Source: Fidelibacterota bacterium
Lineage (GTDB): Bacteria; Fidelibacterota; Fidelibacteria; Fidelibacterales; Fidelibacteraceae
Length of the DNA stretch: 8,306 nt
Reading direction: 5' to 3'
NCBI GenBank assembly: GCA_030596185.1
Contig: JAUVKP010000030.1
Span: 1 to 8,306, forward strand
The translations under genes and the position numbers were made by a program. The notes below the pieces were generated by a model. The model had not been told where the DNA came from. It ran no database searches and saw nothing but the letters and a program-made list of their open reading frames with translations. Below, piece after piece: positions 1-7,915 of this stretch (position 1 is the stretch's first letter; every line of letters begins with the position of its first letter).

Positions 1-11
1 GTCAATTTAAC

Positions 12-39
12 AGCCCCACCAGCACACGATAGCGAGGCT
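12..39 (-). terminator. Possible weak transcription terminator hairpin after the four-gene operon
   Basis: Read on the minus strand, 26 bases beyond the stop codon of the last operon gene, AGCCTCGCTA and TGGTGGGGCT can pair over 10 bp around an 8-base loop. Three of the ten pairs are G-U wobbles, which become A-C mismatches on the plus strand, so the fold suits the minus-strand transcript specifically. The stem is followed by GTTAAATTGAC rather than a clear U-run, so intrinsic termination would be weak. It may instead be a 3'-end stabilising structure or chance. Nothing else recognisable lies in positions 1-64. Confidence 0.3.
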
Positions 40-64
40 TTTATATAGTTGCAGTAAGAAGGGT

Positions 65-1693
65 TTACTTGTTCAAGACCATTTGAGCGGCACGTACGGT
101 ATTATCAACCTGTAGCTGATATACATACACACCTGAAGCAAGATCACTGGCATCGAACATAACATTATGATGTCCGGATTCCATACGATCATTGGAGATC
201 AGCATTGAAACGCGTTCACCTTTAACATTAAATACTGTCAGTGTAACCATACCCGATTCTTCCAGCGTAAACGGAATGATCGTTGCCGGATTGAACGGGT
301 TAGGATATGCTTCACCCAATTCAAAAGAAGCGGGATTAAAAATATTGCGAACACCGGTTGTGTAATCGTTATCCAAAATAATAATGGGATAAGTAAATGA
401 ACCGGCTGATACTGATGAAGTATAAACAACTTCGTCTTCAACATCATCATCCACATTAGCTATATCAATAACACTCCAAATTCCACCACTTGCACTTGAA
501 AGTGAACCTGTATCTGCAAATGTTAATTCCCAGTTGCTAGGATCAATGATCTCACCTGAGCCATCATATTCAACACGGAACATCATAGCATTGGGAGGAC
601 CTGAATAGCGTGAACCGAATACAAAATCCATGTTACCATCACCATCAATATCACCATGGTCTCCACCGATAATTCTTCCACCATCCAGGTAGTCAGTACC
701 GGCAAGATCAAATAGTGGAACTCTATTAAGTGTATCACCTATCTCGTAACAAAGCCAGATCATACGAGTCGTATCACCATAAAAATATTCGCCAACCAGG
801 ATCTCATTGGTTCCATCACCATCTACATCACATGATTGAGCTGCATCAAATGAAATACCACCGGGAAGCGGATCCATTTCTGAATAGACATATTCAGTTC
901 CGGACCATTTTACTTTTGAGATCTTTACTTCATCAAAAAAATATGCACTTGAGCCTATGACAGCTACATCCCATTTATTATCTCCACCATAGATTGCTAC
1001 ATCAGCTTGTGAATATTCCATTGTCCAAACTTCTGTTCCCGCACCATCATCCGGAATATCATCAACAGAACATATACCAAAAGTCAAATCTGATTTACGA
1101 GAAGCAAAAATAATTTCATCAACACCATCGGCATCAATATCAGTTATTTTCCAAGAAACCGGACGAATATTTACTCCATCTGCATCTGCAATGGTCCATA
1201 CACTGTGAGGTTCCCATTTCAGAGTCGTAGGGTTCTGAATACCAAAGTTATCACCACCTGCATGTTCATAAACCCAAATTCTGTATGGGTTACCTGCACC
1301 GGCATTGACAATACCCCAGGTCAGTTCCATTTTACCATCGTTATCAAGGTCTGTTATAGCTAGTGTAGGCCATGTGTTTTGTGTAATGGTCGGATCAAAA
1401 TCTTGAGCATTTGCCATCCATACGACTTCATAGTCTGTTTCTCCAACAGCACGCTCTAGTTTGTAAATTTTAGGAATTAATTCACCGGCATCAGAATCAT
1501 TCCAATTGTCATTGACCCAATAGATCTCAGTGGCTCCATCTCCATCTATATCAACGCCGGCGATCAGATTCCCTGTACCTCCAACGTTCACAGAGGTGTC
1601 CGGTGGAGCAAATTCTGCTACACGGGGAATTACTGCAAAAGCCAAGGAAGTGACGAGGACAAGCATAATTGTCATTCTTAACAAATTCTTCAT
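65..1693 (-). CDS. Secreted FG-GAP/VCBS beta-propeller protein with T9SS type A sorting domain
   Basis: This 542-residue protein is probably exported and surface-bound or released. Residues 1-20 form a signal peptide (Lys near the start, hydrophobic core, probable cleavage after AFA). Five perfect DxDxDG calcium-binding loops lie at residues 48-53, 115-120, 185-190, 289-294 and 348-353, most followed by a (D/E)-hydrophobic beta-strand as in FG-GAP/VCBS propeller blades. A sixth, degenerate copy sits near 413-418 (NVDDDV). Spacing of about 60-105 residues fits a six- or seven-bladed propeller. Residues ~456-542 are a typical Por-secretion C-terminal domain: YPNPFNP at 463-469, then strands ending in SGVYVYQL and a Lys-terminated last strand. 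The ATG has AGGAG (1700-1704) six bases upstream. It is the last gene of the operon, 29 bp after the PorV-like gene. Propellers of this type often mediate adhesion or ligand binding; no enzymatic motif is visible and the ligand is unknown. Confidence 0.9.
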   Translation of the reverse strand: MKNLLRMTIMLVLVTSLAFAVIPRVAEFAPPDTSVNVGGTGNLIAGVDIDGDGATEIYWVNDNWNDSDAGELIPKIYKLERAVGETDYEVVWMANAQDFDPTITQNTWPTLAITDLDNDGKMELTWGIVNAGAGNPYRIWVYEHAGGDNFGIQNPTTLKWEPHSVWTIADADGVNIRPVSWKITDIDADGVDEIIFASRKSDLTFGICSVDDIPDDGAGTEVWTMEYSQADVAIYGGDNKWDVAVIGSSAYFFDEVKISKVKWSGTEYVYSEMDPLPGGISFDAAQSCDVDGDGTNEILVGEYFYGDTTRMIWLCYEIGDTLNRVPLFDLAGTDYLDGGRIIGGDHGDIDGDGNMDFVFGSRYSGPPNAMMFRVEYDGSGEIIDPSNWELTFADTGSLSSASGGIWSVIDIANVDDDVEDEVVYTSSVSAGSFTYPIIILDNDYTTGVRNIFNPASFELGEAYPNPFNPATIIPFTLEESGMVTLTVFNVKGERVSMLISNDRMESGHHNVMFDASDLASGVYVYQLQVDNTVRAAQMVLNK

Positions 1694-1722
1694 CGTTTTC
1701 TCCTTTTCTATTTAGTTAACAA

Positions 1723-2691
1723 CTATATATTAAAACCAAGTGACAGCCGATTGGTAAGTCCTAAGTTACCAAGAGCTGATATTGCATAATCAATATTGAT
1801 CATATTCCATTTAAATCCAATACCGCCGCTTAAACCACCTTCATAGGCGGATAATTGATAACCGGCACGAACAAATACCATATTATCGTAAGCATATTCC
1901 ACTCCGATATTGTATTGCTCTACATTATCATTCGGGTGAACCATATCCATTGCTGCAATAAGCTTACTGGCACCTCTGTTTATGACATCAATAACCGCTC
2001 CAAAGCGAAATGTCATAGGTAATGACCAACTATCGAAAGGTACTTCTATTCCGGTCAGGTAAGATCTTGCATAACTATAATCAATGTATGACCCGTTGAA
2101 TTGAACCTTATTGGAAAAGTTCATGATGCTCATACCGATCTTCAGATTACGGAAATTGGCACGATATAAAAGTCCAACGTCCCATGCAACTGTCGTATAT
2201 CCATTAGCCCCATAACGTTCATTGACTAATTTTGCCGTCAAGCCGATGGATACTTTATCTGTCAAATATCGTCCATAACTCAAGCCAATACAATAGTTGC
2301 TCATTTGCAACATTTCACCCGTACCATCCGGAGCTTGTTCAGTGGTTATTTCCATATCACCAAAATTTACATATTTGGTATTTATTGAAAACACGCCAAT
2401 TTTAGGATTATTATAAGCATATGATAAACCACCGACATGTATACCCGCCGGCCATTGATTATATGCCGCGTAAATATCGTTTGAATTGCCGTCAACCAAA
2501 CCGGCGGGATTCCAGAATACTGATCCGGATCCGCTTGTTATGGCTGCCACGGCTTCTCCCATTGCTACTTCCCTGCCTCCGACACCTACGGTCAAAAATT
2601 GACCGGTGGATGTTCCCACCGGAGCAAAGTTTTCCGCATAGCCCATAAGGCTGAATGCAATCAAAAGTAATATGATGATATTTTTTTTCAT
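1723..2691 (-). CDS. PorV/PorQ-family outer-membrane beta-barrel protein
   Basis: This 322-residue protein has a signal peptide (MKKN, hydrophobic stretch, probable cleavage after GYA at residue 19). Mature residues ~24-66 show the family signature: FLTVGVGGREVAMGEAVAA followed by SGSVFWNPAGL, the usual 'bad for helix, near N-terminal' segment of PorV/PorQ-like FadL-type barrels. The rest alternates short amphipathic strands and turns and ends in RLSLGFNI, as expected of an outer-membrane barrel. In known T9SS systems PorV shuttles C-terminal-domain cargo from the translocon to the attachment complex; many FCB genomes carry several paralogs. Its place between two genes with PNP-type C-terminal domains suggests a cargo-dedicated paralog (inference). 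At 322 residues it is nearer PorQ length than PorV of Porphyromonas (~390). The start has AGGAG (2698-2702) six bases upstream and lies 14 bp after the previous stop. A run of eight A follows the ATG. A general FadL-like channel role is not excluded. Confidence 0.85.
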   Translation of the reverse strand: MKKNIIILLLIAFSLMGYAENFAPVGTSTGQFLTVGVGGREVAMGEAVAAITSGSGSVFWNPAGLVDGNSNDIYAAYNQWPAGIHVGGLSYAYNNPKIGVFSINTKYVNFGDMEITTEQAPDGTGEMLQMSNYCIGLSYGRYLTDKVSIGLTAKLVNERYGANGYTTVAWDVGLLYRANFRNLKIGMSIMNFSNKVQFNGSYIDYSYARSYLTGIEVPFDSWSLPMTFRFGAVIDVINRGASKLIAAMDMVHPNDNVEQYNIGVEYAYDNMVFVRAGYQLSAYEGGLSGGIGFKWNMINIDYAISALGNLGLTNRLSLGFNI

Positions 2692-2705
2692 TGTTGTCTC
2701 CTGCC

Positions 2706-4793
2706 TTATCGAATAATTACGAATTTACCGCTTGTCTGTCCATAACTCTCGGCAGATACCGTAAATAGATATACACCGGGTGCCGCTTCTTGATTATTCC
2801 TGGTAACAAGATCCCAAATTGCAGTCCCTTGCCTCTTATCAGGCAAATTCTCATTGGGTCCCGAAACACGAGCATCAGATTCTCTAACTTCAGCAACATA
2901 ATCACCATCAAGAGTATAAATTTTAATAATTGCATCTTCCGGTAGATTAATGAACATAAGCTGATGTTTCCAGGGTGAGGTACCTGAACTTGGAATAGGG
3001 TTATTCCAAGATGCCGAACCAATATATGGATTTGGTACAACTTTGACATCATCCAAAGAAAGAGCGGGTTCTGAGGTTGGTGTTAGTGATTGATAAAATG
3101 CTTCAGATGAAGGTATGGTCCCATAACCCGGTACATTATTCGAAATGGTTTGAACACAGTAATAATAATCAAAACCGTAAAGCATAGCGGTTGTATCTTT
3201 GAATAAATAGGTGCTGCTGCCACCCAAATTTGATGACGGCGGCCAAGTAGCTGACCCTACTTCAAACCTTTGAACTTCATCCCAAATAAACGTACCGTTA
3301 GGTTGTTTTCTGTTACACCTGATGACACGGTAACCATTGAACTTACTATGTGTCTCGGGAGTATCATCCCAAGTTAGATCTACGCTACCGTCATCAATTT
3401 CTTCTGCAAGATCAAAAGCAACAGGAGGTGCAACCAATTCATCTAGATCCATATTGTAATCATTATCAACAATATATTGAGCCATTAACATTATTTTGTT
3501 TAACTCGATCAAAGAATAGATACCACCTTCCAATTGATCACCACCCACTCCATAAGCAATGGTTACTACAACTGAGTCACCCGATTTTAAGGTATCAAGC
3601 GAACCATAAGTTGTTATTGTTCTGTAATCTTCAGGATAAAAATAACCATTTTGCCATTGAGAATAAACGGGATTAACCGCTTCTGTGATATCATAAAAGT
3701 CGTTAACATTGATGTAATCATTCCATCTTTCATTATCATCTTGGGGATCATCATGTATGGTACAGGTAACATATGATTTCGGTGCTAATTCCGGTACACT
3801 TTTTAACATTCTCCATCCCAGGAATCCGGCACTGTTAAGGCTTCCATCGATGTCAGGATTTCCAAAATCGTCATCGATATAGTCATAATCAAAATCTAAA
3901 GGTAAAAGAGAGGTTTCCAGACCCCAATCTGTTGCTTTTACATCTAAATTATCACCATCCCACATAAAAGTCATTTTCGAATCTAAGGGGTAGGTTTTCA
4001 ATGAATCCAACATAAAGGGTTCAGCTTCTGCTTGCCGACGCATATAAGGAACCAGCGTTACCCAATCCCATCCACTGTATGTACCATTATAGTCTTCATC
4101 ATTTGCATCATCTATCGTAAAGGTAGAATTATTATTGCTTAAAGCATGATCATCCTGATTCACACGTTGATCTTCAACCGGCCAATCTGCTCGTTTAGCA
4201 ACATCTCCATCCATACGTATCGTAAAATTGAAATCATAAAGATCTCTCATAACATCGGGGACATAATCTTCATTACTGTCAAGACCTACATTTTTAATGG
4301 TATATTCGACAATAATAAAATCATCGGCAATGGGGTTACTCCAGGCATATGTTCGTTCTTCAATGGTTACACCCAATGGTTGATCACCGGTTTTTGATAG
4401 TGTTCCTGCAACATCCCAATATTTTGTATAAGTATCTTGTTCGGAACGCAGCCCCGGGGTCATAACATGGATGGAATCCAATGGTGCATATTCACCATCT
4501 CGTTCATTTAGTACACTATGTTTCATTGTTGTACCATCTTTATAACCGGCAGATAGCCATAAGGTACCTGAATACAAATATGAGTTACCTGACCCACCCG
4601 GCCATTCGCAAGAGGGATCAGGAGTCGTGTAACTATCGTCACCAAATTCTCCATGATTTGTAATACGATTCCACATCATCCCAATTTTCTGCACAAAGGT
4701 ATCATAAGAAACTACATTATATTGAGCTGATAAGCTACCCGCTATAAGTAGGATCATGCAGAAGATTAATATTTTATTTTTATTTATTTTCAT
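2706..4793 (-). CDS. Exported protein with unrecognised N-terminal region, Fn3-like domain and PNP-type C-terminal domain
   Basis: I place the start at the ATG at 4793 (695 residues). A longer reading from GTG at 4811 would add six residues, but it overlaps the upstream stop codon and would translate the ribosome-binding site. From the ATG, residues 1-23 are a clean signal peptide ending LSA with Gln at +1, as is common for exported Bacteroidota proteins. Residues ~24-450 are acidic and aromatic-rich, with a CEWPGGSGNSYLYSGTLW stretch at 62-79; I cannot assign this part to a named family. Residues ~455-579 look like a fibronectin type III domain (VDLTWDD, then GYRVIR, then FDYYYCVQ). The C-terminus begins with VVPNPYIG (585-592) and ends with APGVYLFTV and GKFVIIR, resembling T9SS-type sorting domains but distinct from the YPNPFNP class. 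It follows the receptor gene by 17 bp, the position SusD-type partners hold elsewhere, but shows no lipobox or SusD features. Probable surface partner of the receptor (inference). Confidence 0.8.
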   Translation of the reverse strand: MKINKNKILIFCMILLIAGSLSAQYNVVSYDTFVQKIGMMWNRITNHGEFGDDSYTTPDPSCEWPGGSGNSYLYSGTLWLSAGYKDGTTMKHSVLNERDGEYAPLDSIHVMTPGLRSEQDTYTKYWDVAGTLSKTGDQPLGVTIEERTYAWSNPIADDFIIVEYTIKNVGLDSNEDYVPDVMRDLYDFNFTIRMDGDVAKRADWPVEDQRVNQDDHALSNNNSTFTIDDANDEDYNGTYSGWDWVTLVPYMRRQAEAEPFMLDSLKTYPLDSKMTFMWDGDNLDVKATDWGLETSLLPLDFDYDYIDDDFGNPDIDGSLNSAGFLGWRMLKSVPELAPKSYVTCTIHDDPQDDNERWNDYINVNDFYDITEAVNPVYSQWQNGYFYPEDYRTITTYGSLDTLKSGDSVVVTIAYGVGGDQLEGGIYSLIELNKIMLMAQYIVDNDYNMDLDELVAPPVAFDLAEEIDDGSVDLTWDDTPETHSKFNGYRVIRCNRKQPNGTFIWDEVQRFEVGSATWPPSSNLGGSSTYLFKDTTAMLYGFDYYYCVQTISNNVPGYGTIPSSEAFYQSLTPTSEPALSLDDVKVVPNPYIGSASWNNPIPSSGTSPWKHQLMFINLPEDAIIKIYTLDGDYVAEVRESDARVSGPNENLPDKRQGTAIWDLVTRNNQEAAPGVYLFTVSAESYGQTSGKFVIIR

Positions 4794-4799
4794 CAATTT

Positions 4800-4805
4800 C
4801 TCCTT
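4800..4805 (-). promoter_or_regulatory. Ribosome binding site that fixes the start of the second operon gene
   Basis: On the minus strand AAGGAG lies six bases before the ATG at 4793-4791. The alternative GTG at 4811-4809 overlaps the TAG stop of the receptor gene and has no comparable purine-rich motif placed for it. The other operon genes also use a GGAG-like motif five or six bases before ATG, which supports the downstream start and suggests translational coupling to the receptor gene. Confidence 0.8.
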
Positions 4806-4810
4806 TATCA

Positions 4811-7753
4811 CTAGAACTGTATCGACAGACCGGCTCGGAACTGACGCGGATCATTATAGACTTCGGGGTTATAAATGAAAGAATTGTCAACATCGCGGTC
4901 AACAATTGCAGCATCATTTTCCTGATTATAGAATCTACCTGATCCTATATAGCTGATATACATAGAATTAAGAACATTATATACATCAACAAAAACATTC
5001 ATTTTAACCGGTCCCATCTTAATCAGACGATTAATCCGGAGATCAACGTTATATTTCCAAGGCAATCGAAGATCATTGGTCAAACCGGTTCCGTATGAGG
5101 AATACGGAAGACCACTATTGATATCTACCTGTATATTTGCTCGCCAGTTCCTTAGTAAAGGAGATAAACGGGCTGGAGTTTTAAGTGTAACATTTGCATT
5201 GATCGTATGTGTCTGATCATAACTTAATGGAAACATCTTTTGATCTGCTTGAAATAATGGAGCATTGTAATCATTATACAAACGGCCCTGTGCCGAAGAG
5301 TAAGTATAATTTATGGATGCACCCCAAAAATCTGTTAGAGCTTTGTATAATGCAAATTCAACACCTTTAATATTGGCGTAATCGGCATTTACATAAATAT
5401 TTCCATCACTCGATGTATTAATAAAAACGTATTTTTGATAGTTCATCAGGTTGGTTACATCTTTATAATAACCTGTAATTGATACTTTCAAAGTCGGTGT
5501 AAAAAGGTGTTCCAAAGAGATATCATAAGAAACGGTTTTTTCAGGTTCCAATGAAGGGTTGCCAATATAATTACCGGTTGTCGTCAGATTATCATACATG
5601 AGATTTCTGTATAGATAGTAAGAATCGGGACGTTGGAAATAATGTCCGTATGTGAACATCACCTTGTCTCTATCCGTGATCGGGTATGAAATACCGAATC
5701 TGGGTGAGATCTGATGAGATGGTTTAGCTTCTTGAGGATCTGTCAGGGCCGGTAAACCGGTTGCGGTATCAATTAATGAGAACGGATTCTCAAAATCACC
5801 CGGATATATAACCGGATCACCAAAGCCACTTGGATTAAAGTAATCATAACGTAATCCAACAAGTGCGACTAATCCCTTAAATTCCATTTTATCCTGAACA
5901 TACATTCCAAGATCAAGATTATCCTCTGACCAGATATCTGTTCTGAAATAGTTTCTTGAATAGCTTGTGTCTACCGGGTCAAAAGAAATGGTTGTCCATG
6001 AGATATTTTTCACATCCATATTGTTATGAGTGAATTCAAAACCACCACGCACCTGATGATTCTGCGTTACCTGACTTTCAATATCAAATTTCAATTTATT
6101 AACCCGAGAAGCCTGATCACGGTAACCGGGATCATCTCCACCTGTCCACCACACATTGTTTTCTCGTGTCCTGTTCTCATAATACGGACCTTCACCATCG
6201 AAATCCCAATTCAGGAATTCCGTCACATCACCATCACCGTCACGATCATCTACATCGCGGACACCATAAAAATATTTTGAACTCATATTCTGATATTTAA
6301 ATTCATAATATGTCTTAGAACTCAATTGATGGGTAAATCCCAGATTCAAGGTATAGGCTTGTCGTTCACGATCCCAGAGATGATCTTGTATTCTGGCATC
6401 GGTATATACTTCTTTAAAGCGAATTTGATCTCGTGAGGTTAAAGTATCACCCTTAATAACTACTTCATCATAACGTCCTATCTGAAAGGCGGTATCTTGA
6501 TAAAGTTCAGGATTGCTAACATAATGATAAATAATAGCCGTATCCCTTCTATTACTCGGATCGGGATCGTAATACCACAGATCATCCCAATATTCATCTG
6601 AGGGACCATACTTTGATGCGTAAATATAAAAATCATCGGAATTTGATGCCGAGTACATAGCTGAAGCAGTCAGCTTCATTTTATCGCTAAGCTTCGCCGT
6701 CAACTTTCCGTAATATTTTTCACTTGAATAGTTGTTATTAATAAAATAATCTTGGGTCTCATTGGTCACATCTGCCGATAATGCAAAGGTAATCCTATCA
6801 CTATTGGAGATGATCGGTCCACTCAAGCTAAAGCGCATTACATTTTGCAGTTCATGCCTATATCTTAATGTATACCAACGTGCCGAATCCGGCATGATCA
6901 AGTCTCGCAATGAATCCTGATCTCCACCGGGAAAAAAATCTAATGTTTTTTCAACAAATTTGTCAAGTGGCATAATGGCATCATTAATAGCATTTCCAAA
7001 ATTGGTGGTCATGTAAGTCGCTTTTCCCGATAATTTCCGTGAACCCGCACTAGTCGCCACATTGATAACACCGGACTGCACGTTACCGAATTCTGCACTT
7101 AATCCACCGAGGGATACTTCCATTTCGGTGATCGCTTCCGTGGGCAAGCCAAGTGTAAATCCACCTGTACTACCTGAATACGTTCCGGCTGGATCTCTAA
7201 CAGGCATACCATCAACGACAACTAGAACTTCACCGCTACGACCGCCACGAAAGTGAGAGCCAACAACACCGGGTTGATTCTGAGCGATCGTCATAAAGTT
7301 ATCGATAGGTTGAACCTGCATTTCATCTGCTGTCACATGGTGTGTAGAGGCAAACGAATCATCTTGAAGAAGTGAACGTGTTGCAACCACTACAACCTCT
7401 TCCCCGCTGATAGCTTCAATTTGTAATCCAACATTTAATTCGGTTGTTAAATTAATATTTACACCAATATCTGTAACTAGTGTATGGGCATAACCCACAT
7501 AAGTGATACGAGCTTCATAGACGCCCGGATCTACATTTAAGATAGCATAATATCCTTCCGCGTCGGTAGCAGCTCCCATAGATGTTGCATTTCCATCCTC
7601 AAGAATGATAATGTTCGCACCGATCAGCGGCTCATTTGTTTGCTCATCGCGGATCACACCGGCGATCTTACCGGTGATGGCGCCAAAAAGGCCTTGTGCA
7701 AAGAGTAAACATACGAAAAAGCATAAAAATGCCCTTTTACTACATTTTACCAT
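4811..7753 (-). CDS. TonB-dependent outer-membrane receptor with carboxypeptidase-regulatory-like N-terminal domain
   Basis: This 980-residue protein is an outer-membrane active transporter energised by TonB-ExbBD. Residues 1-24 are a signal peptide. Residues ~27-112 form a carboxypeptidase-regulatory-like (CarboxypepD_reg) domain: GVIRDEQTNEPLIGANI, then TDAEGYYAILNVDPGVYEARITYVGY. EEVVVVATRS at 118-127 resembles a TonB-box/plug lead. The plug spans ~133-250 with the signature RGGRSGEVLVVVDGMPVRDP (169-188) and LSAEFGNVQSGVINV (218-232). The remainder is a beta-barrel with aromatic loops, ending in RAGLSIQF, whose terminal Phe fits a BAM recognition signal. A DxDxDG calcium-like loop lies at 503-508. 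It is the first gene of the operon, with a GGAAGGA-type ribosome-binding sequence about five bases before the ATG. No SusD gene follows. Architecture matches SusC-like/TonB receptors of FCB bacteria; the substrate cannot be read from sequence. Full length, no frameshift seen. Confidence 0.93.
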   Translation of the reverse strand: MVKCSKRAFLCFFVCLLFAQGLFGAITGKIAGVIRDEQTNEPLIGANIIILEDGNATSMGAATDAEGYYAILNVDPGVYEARITYVGYAHTLVTDIGVNINLTTELNVGLQIEAISGEEVVVVATRSLLQDDSFASTHHVTADEMQVQPIDNFMTIAQNQPGVVGSHFRGGRSGEVLVVVDGMPVRDPAGTYSGSTGGFTLGLPTEAITEMEVSLGGLSAEFGNVQSGVINVATSAGSRKLSGKATYMTTNFGNAINDAIMPLDKFVEKTLDFFPGGDQDSLRDLIMPDSARWYTLRYRHELQNVMRFSLSGPIISNSDRITFALSADVTNETQDYFINNNYSSEKYYGKLTAKLSDKMKLTASAMYSASNSDDFYIYASKYGPSDEYWDDLWYYDPDPSNRRDTAIIYHYVSNPELYQDTAFQIGRYDEVVIKGDTLTSRDQIRFKEVYTDARIQDHLWDRERQAYTLNLGFTHQLSSKTYYEFKYQNMSSKYFYGVRDVDDRDGDGDVTEFLNWDFDGEGPYYENRTRENNVWWTGGDDPGYRDQASRVNKLKFDIESQVTQNHQVRGGFEFTHNNMDVKNISWTTISFDPVDTSYSRNYFRTDIWSEDNLDLGMYVQDKMEFKGLVALVGLRYDYFNPSGFGDPVIYPGDFENPFSLIDTATGLPALTDPQEAKPSHQISPRFGISYPITDRDKVMFTYGHYFQRPDSYYLYRNLMYDNLTTTGNYIGNPSLEPEKTVSYDISLEHLFTPTLKVSITGYYKDVTNLMNYQKYVFINTSSDGNIYVNADYANIKGVEFALYKALTDFWGASINYTYSSAQGRLYNDYNAPLFQADQKMFPLSYDQTHTINANVTLKTPARLSPLLRNWRANIQVDINSGLPYSSYGTGLTNDLRLPWKYNVDLRINRLIKMGPVKMNVFVDVYNVLNSMYISYIGSGRFYNQENDAAIVDRDVDNSFIYNPEVYNDPRQFRAGLSIQF

Positions 7754-7822
7754 ACGTTTCCTTCCCTGGGTCAGTAATACTAATTAATTCGTTTTATTTC
7801 TACTTTCTAACTAATGTTGGTG

Positions 7823-7854
7823 CTAAAGTAACAAAAAGATTTGATACTTTCAAT
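7823..7854 (-). promoter_or_regulatory. Candidate Bacteroidota-like promoter for the four-gene operon
   Basis: On the minus strand TACTTTAG (7823-7830) matches the Bacteroidota -7 element TAnnTTTG at all but one fixed position. ATTG (7851-7854), a one-mismatch version of the -33 element TTTG, lies 20 bases upstream, the usual spacing. The same stretch can be read as TTGAAA plus TACTTT with a 17-base spacer, a weak sigma-70 style match. The AT-rich background makes chance matches likely. It would give a leader of roughly 60 bases before the receptor ATG. I found no equally good candidate for the divergent plus-strand gene, and no convincing operator or riboswitch in the 162-bp intergenic region. 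Confidence 0.3.
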
Positions 7855-7900
7855 AGATTTTCAAAGGTTTTTACGATTATTTTTATTAAACTTCGCCCTA

Positions 7901-7909
7901 AGGAAGGAG
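7901..7909 (+). promoter_or_regulatory. Strong ribosome binding site for the plus-strand epimerase-like gene
   Basis: AGGAAGGAG ends six bases before the ATG at 7916. It is a near-complete Shine-Dalgarno sequence and fixes this start; the protein from this ATG begins exactly where enolase-superfamily N-terminal domains normally begin. Confidence 0.8.
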
Positions 7910-7915
7910 AATACC

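Noticed and set aside
1713..1725. Short inverted repeat TAGTT/AACTA at the end of the PorV-like gene
   Set aside because: A 5-bp AT-rich stem with a 3-base loop and no U-run is too weak to be a terminator between operon genes.
2681..2688. Run of eight T (A8 on the coding strand) just after the start codon of the PorV-like gene
   Set aside because: It could allow slippage and phase variation, but A-runs encoding Lys at the start of signal peptides are common in AT-rich genomes and the gene is intact.
2717..3676. Open frames of 108-111 codons within the second operon gene (2717-3052 minus, 3350-3676 plus)
   Set aside because: Both overlap the C-terminal half of a well-supported gene and give low-complexity, His/Leu/Gln-rich translations typical of out-of-frame reading.
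4811..7753. Possibility that the receptor plus second gene are a SusC/SusD pair
   Set aside because: The second protein lacks a lipobox cysteine after its signal peptide and shows no SusD-type helical repeat character; it carries an Fn3-like and PNP-type C-terminal domain instead.
7848..7867. Direct repeat of TTTCAA in the divergent intergenic region as a possible operator
   Set aside because: Two six-base AT-rich copies are expected by chance in this region and no third copy or dyad supports a regulator site.
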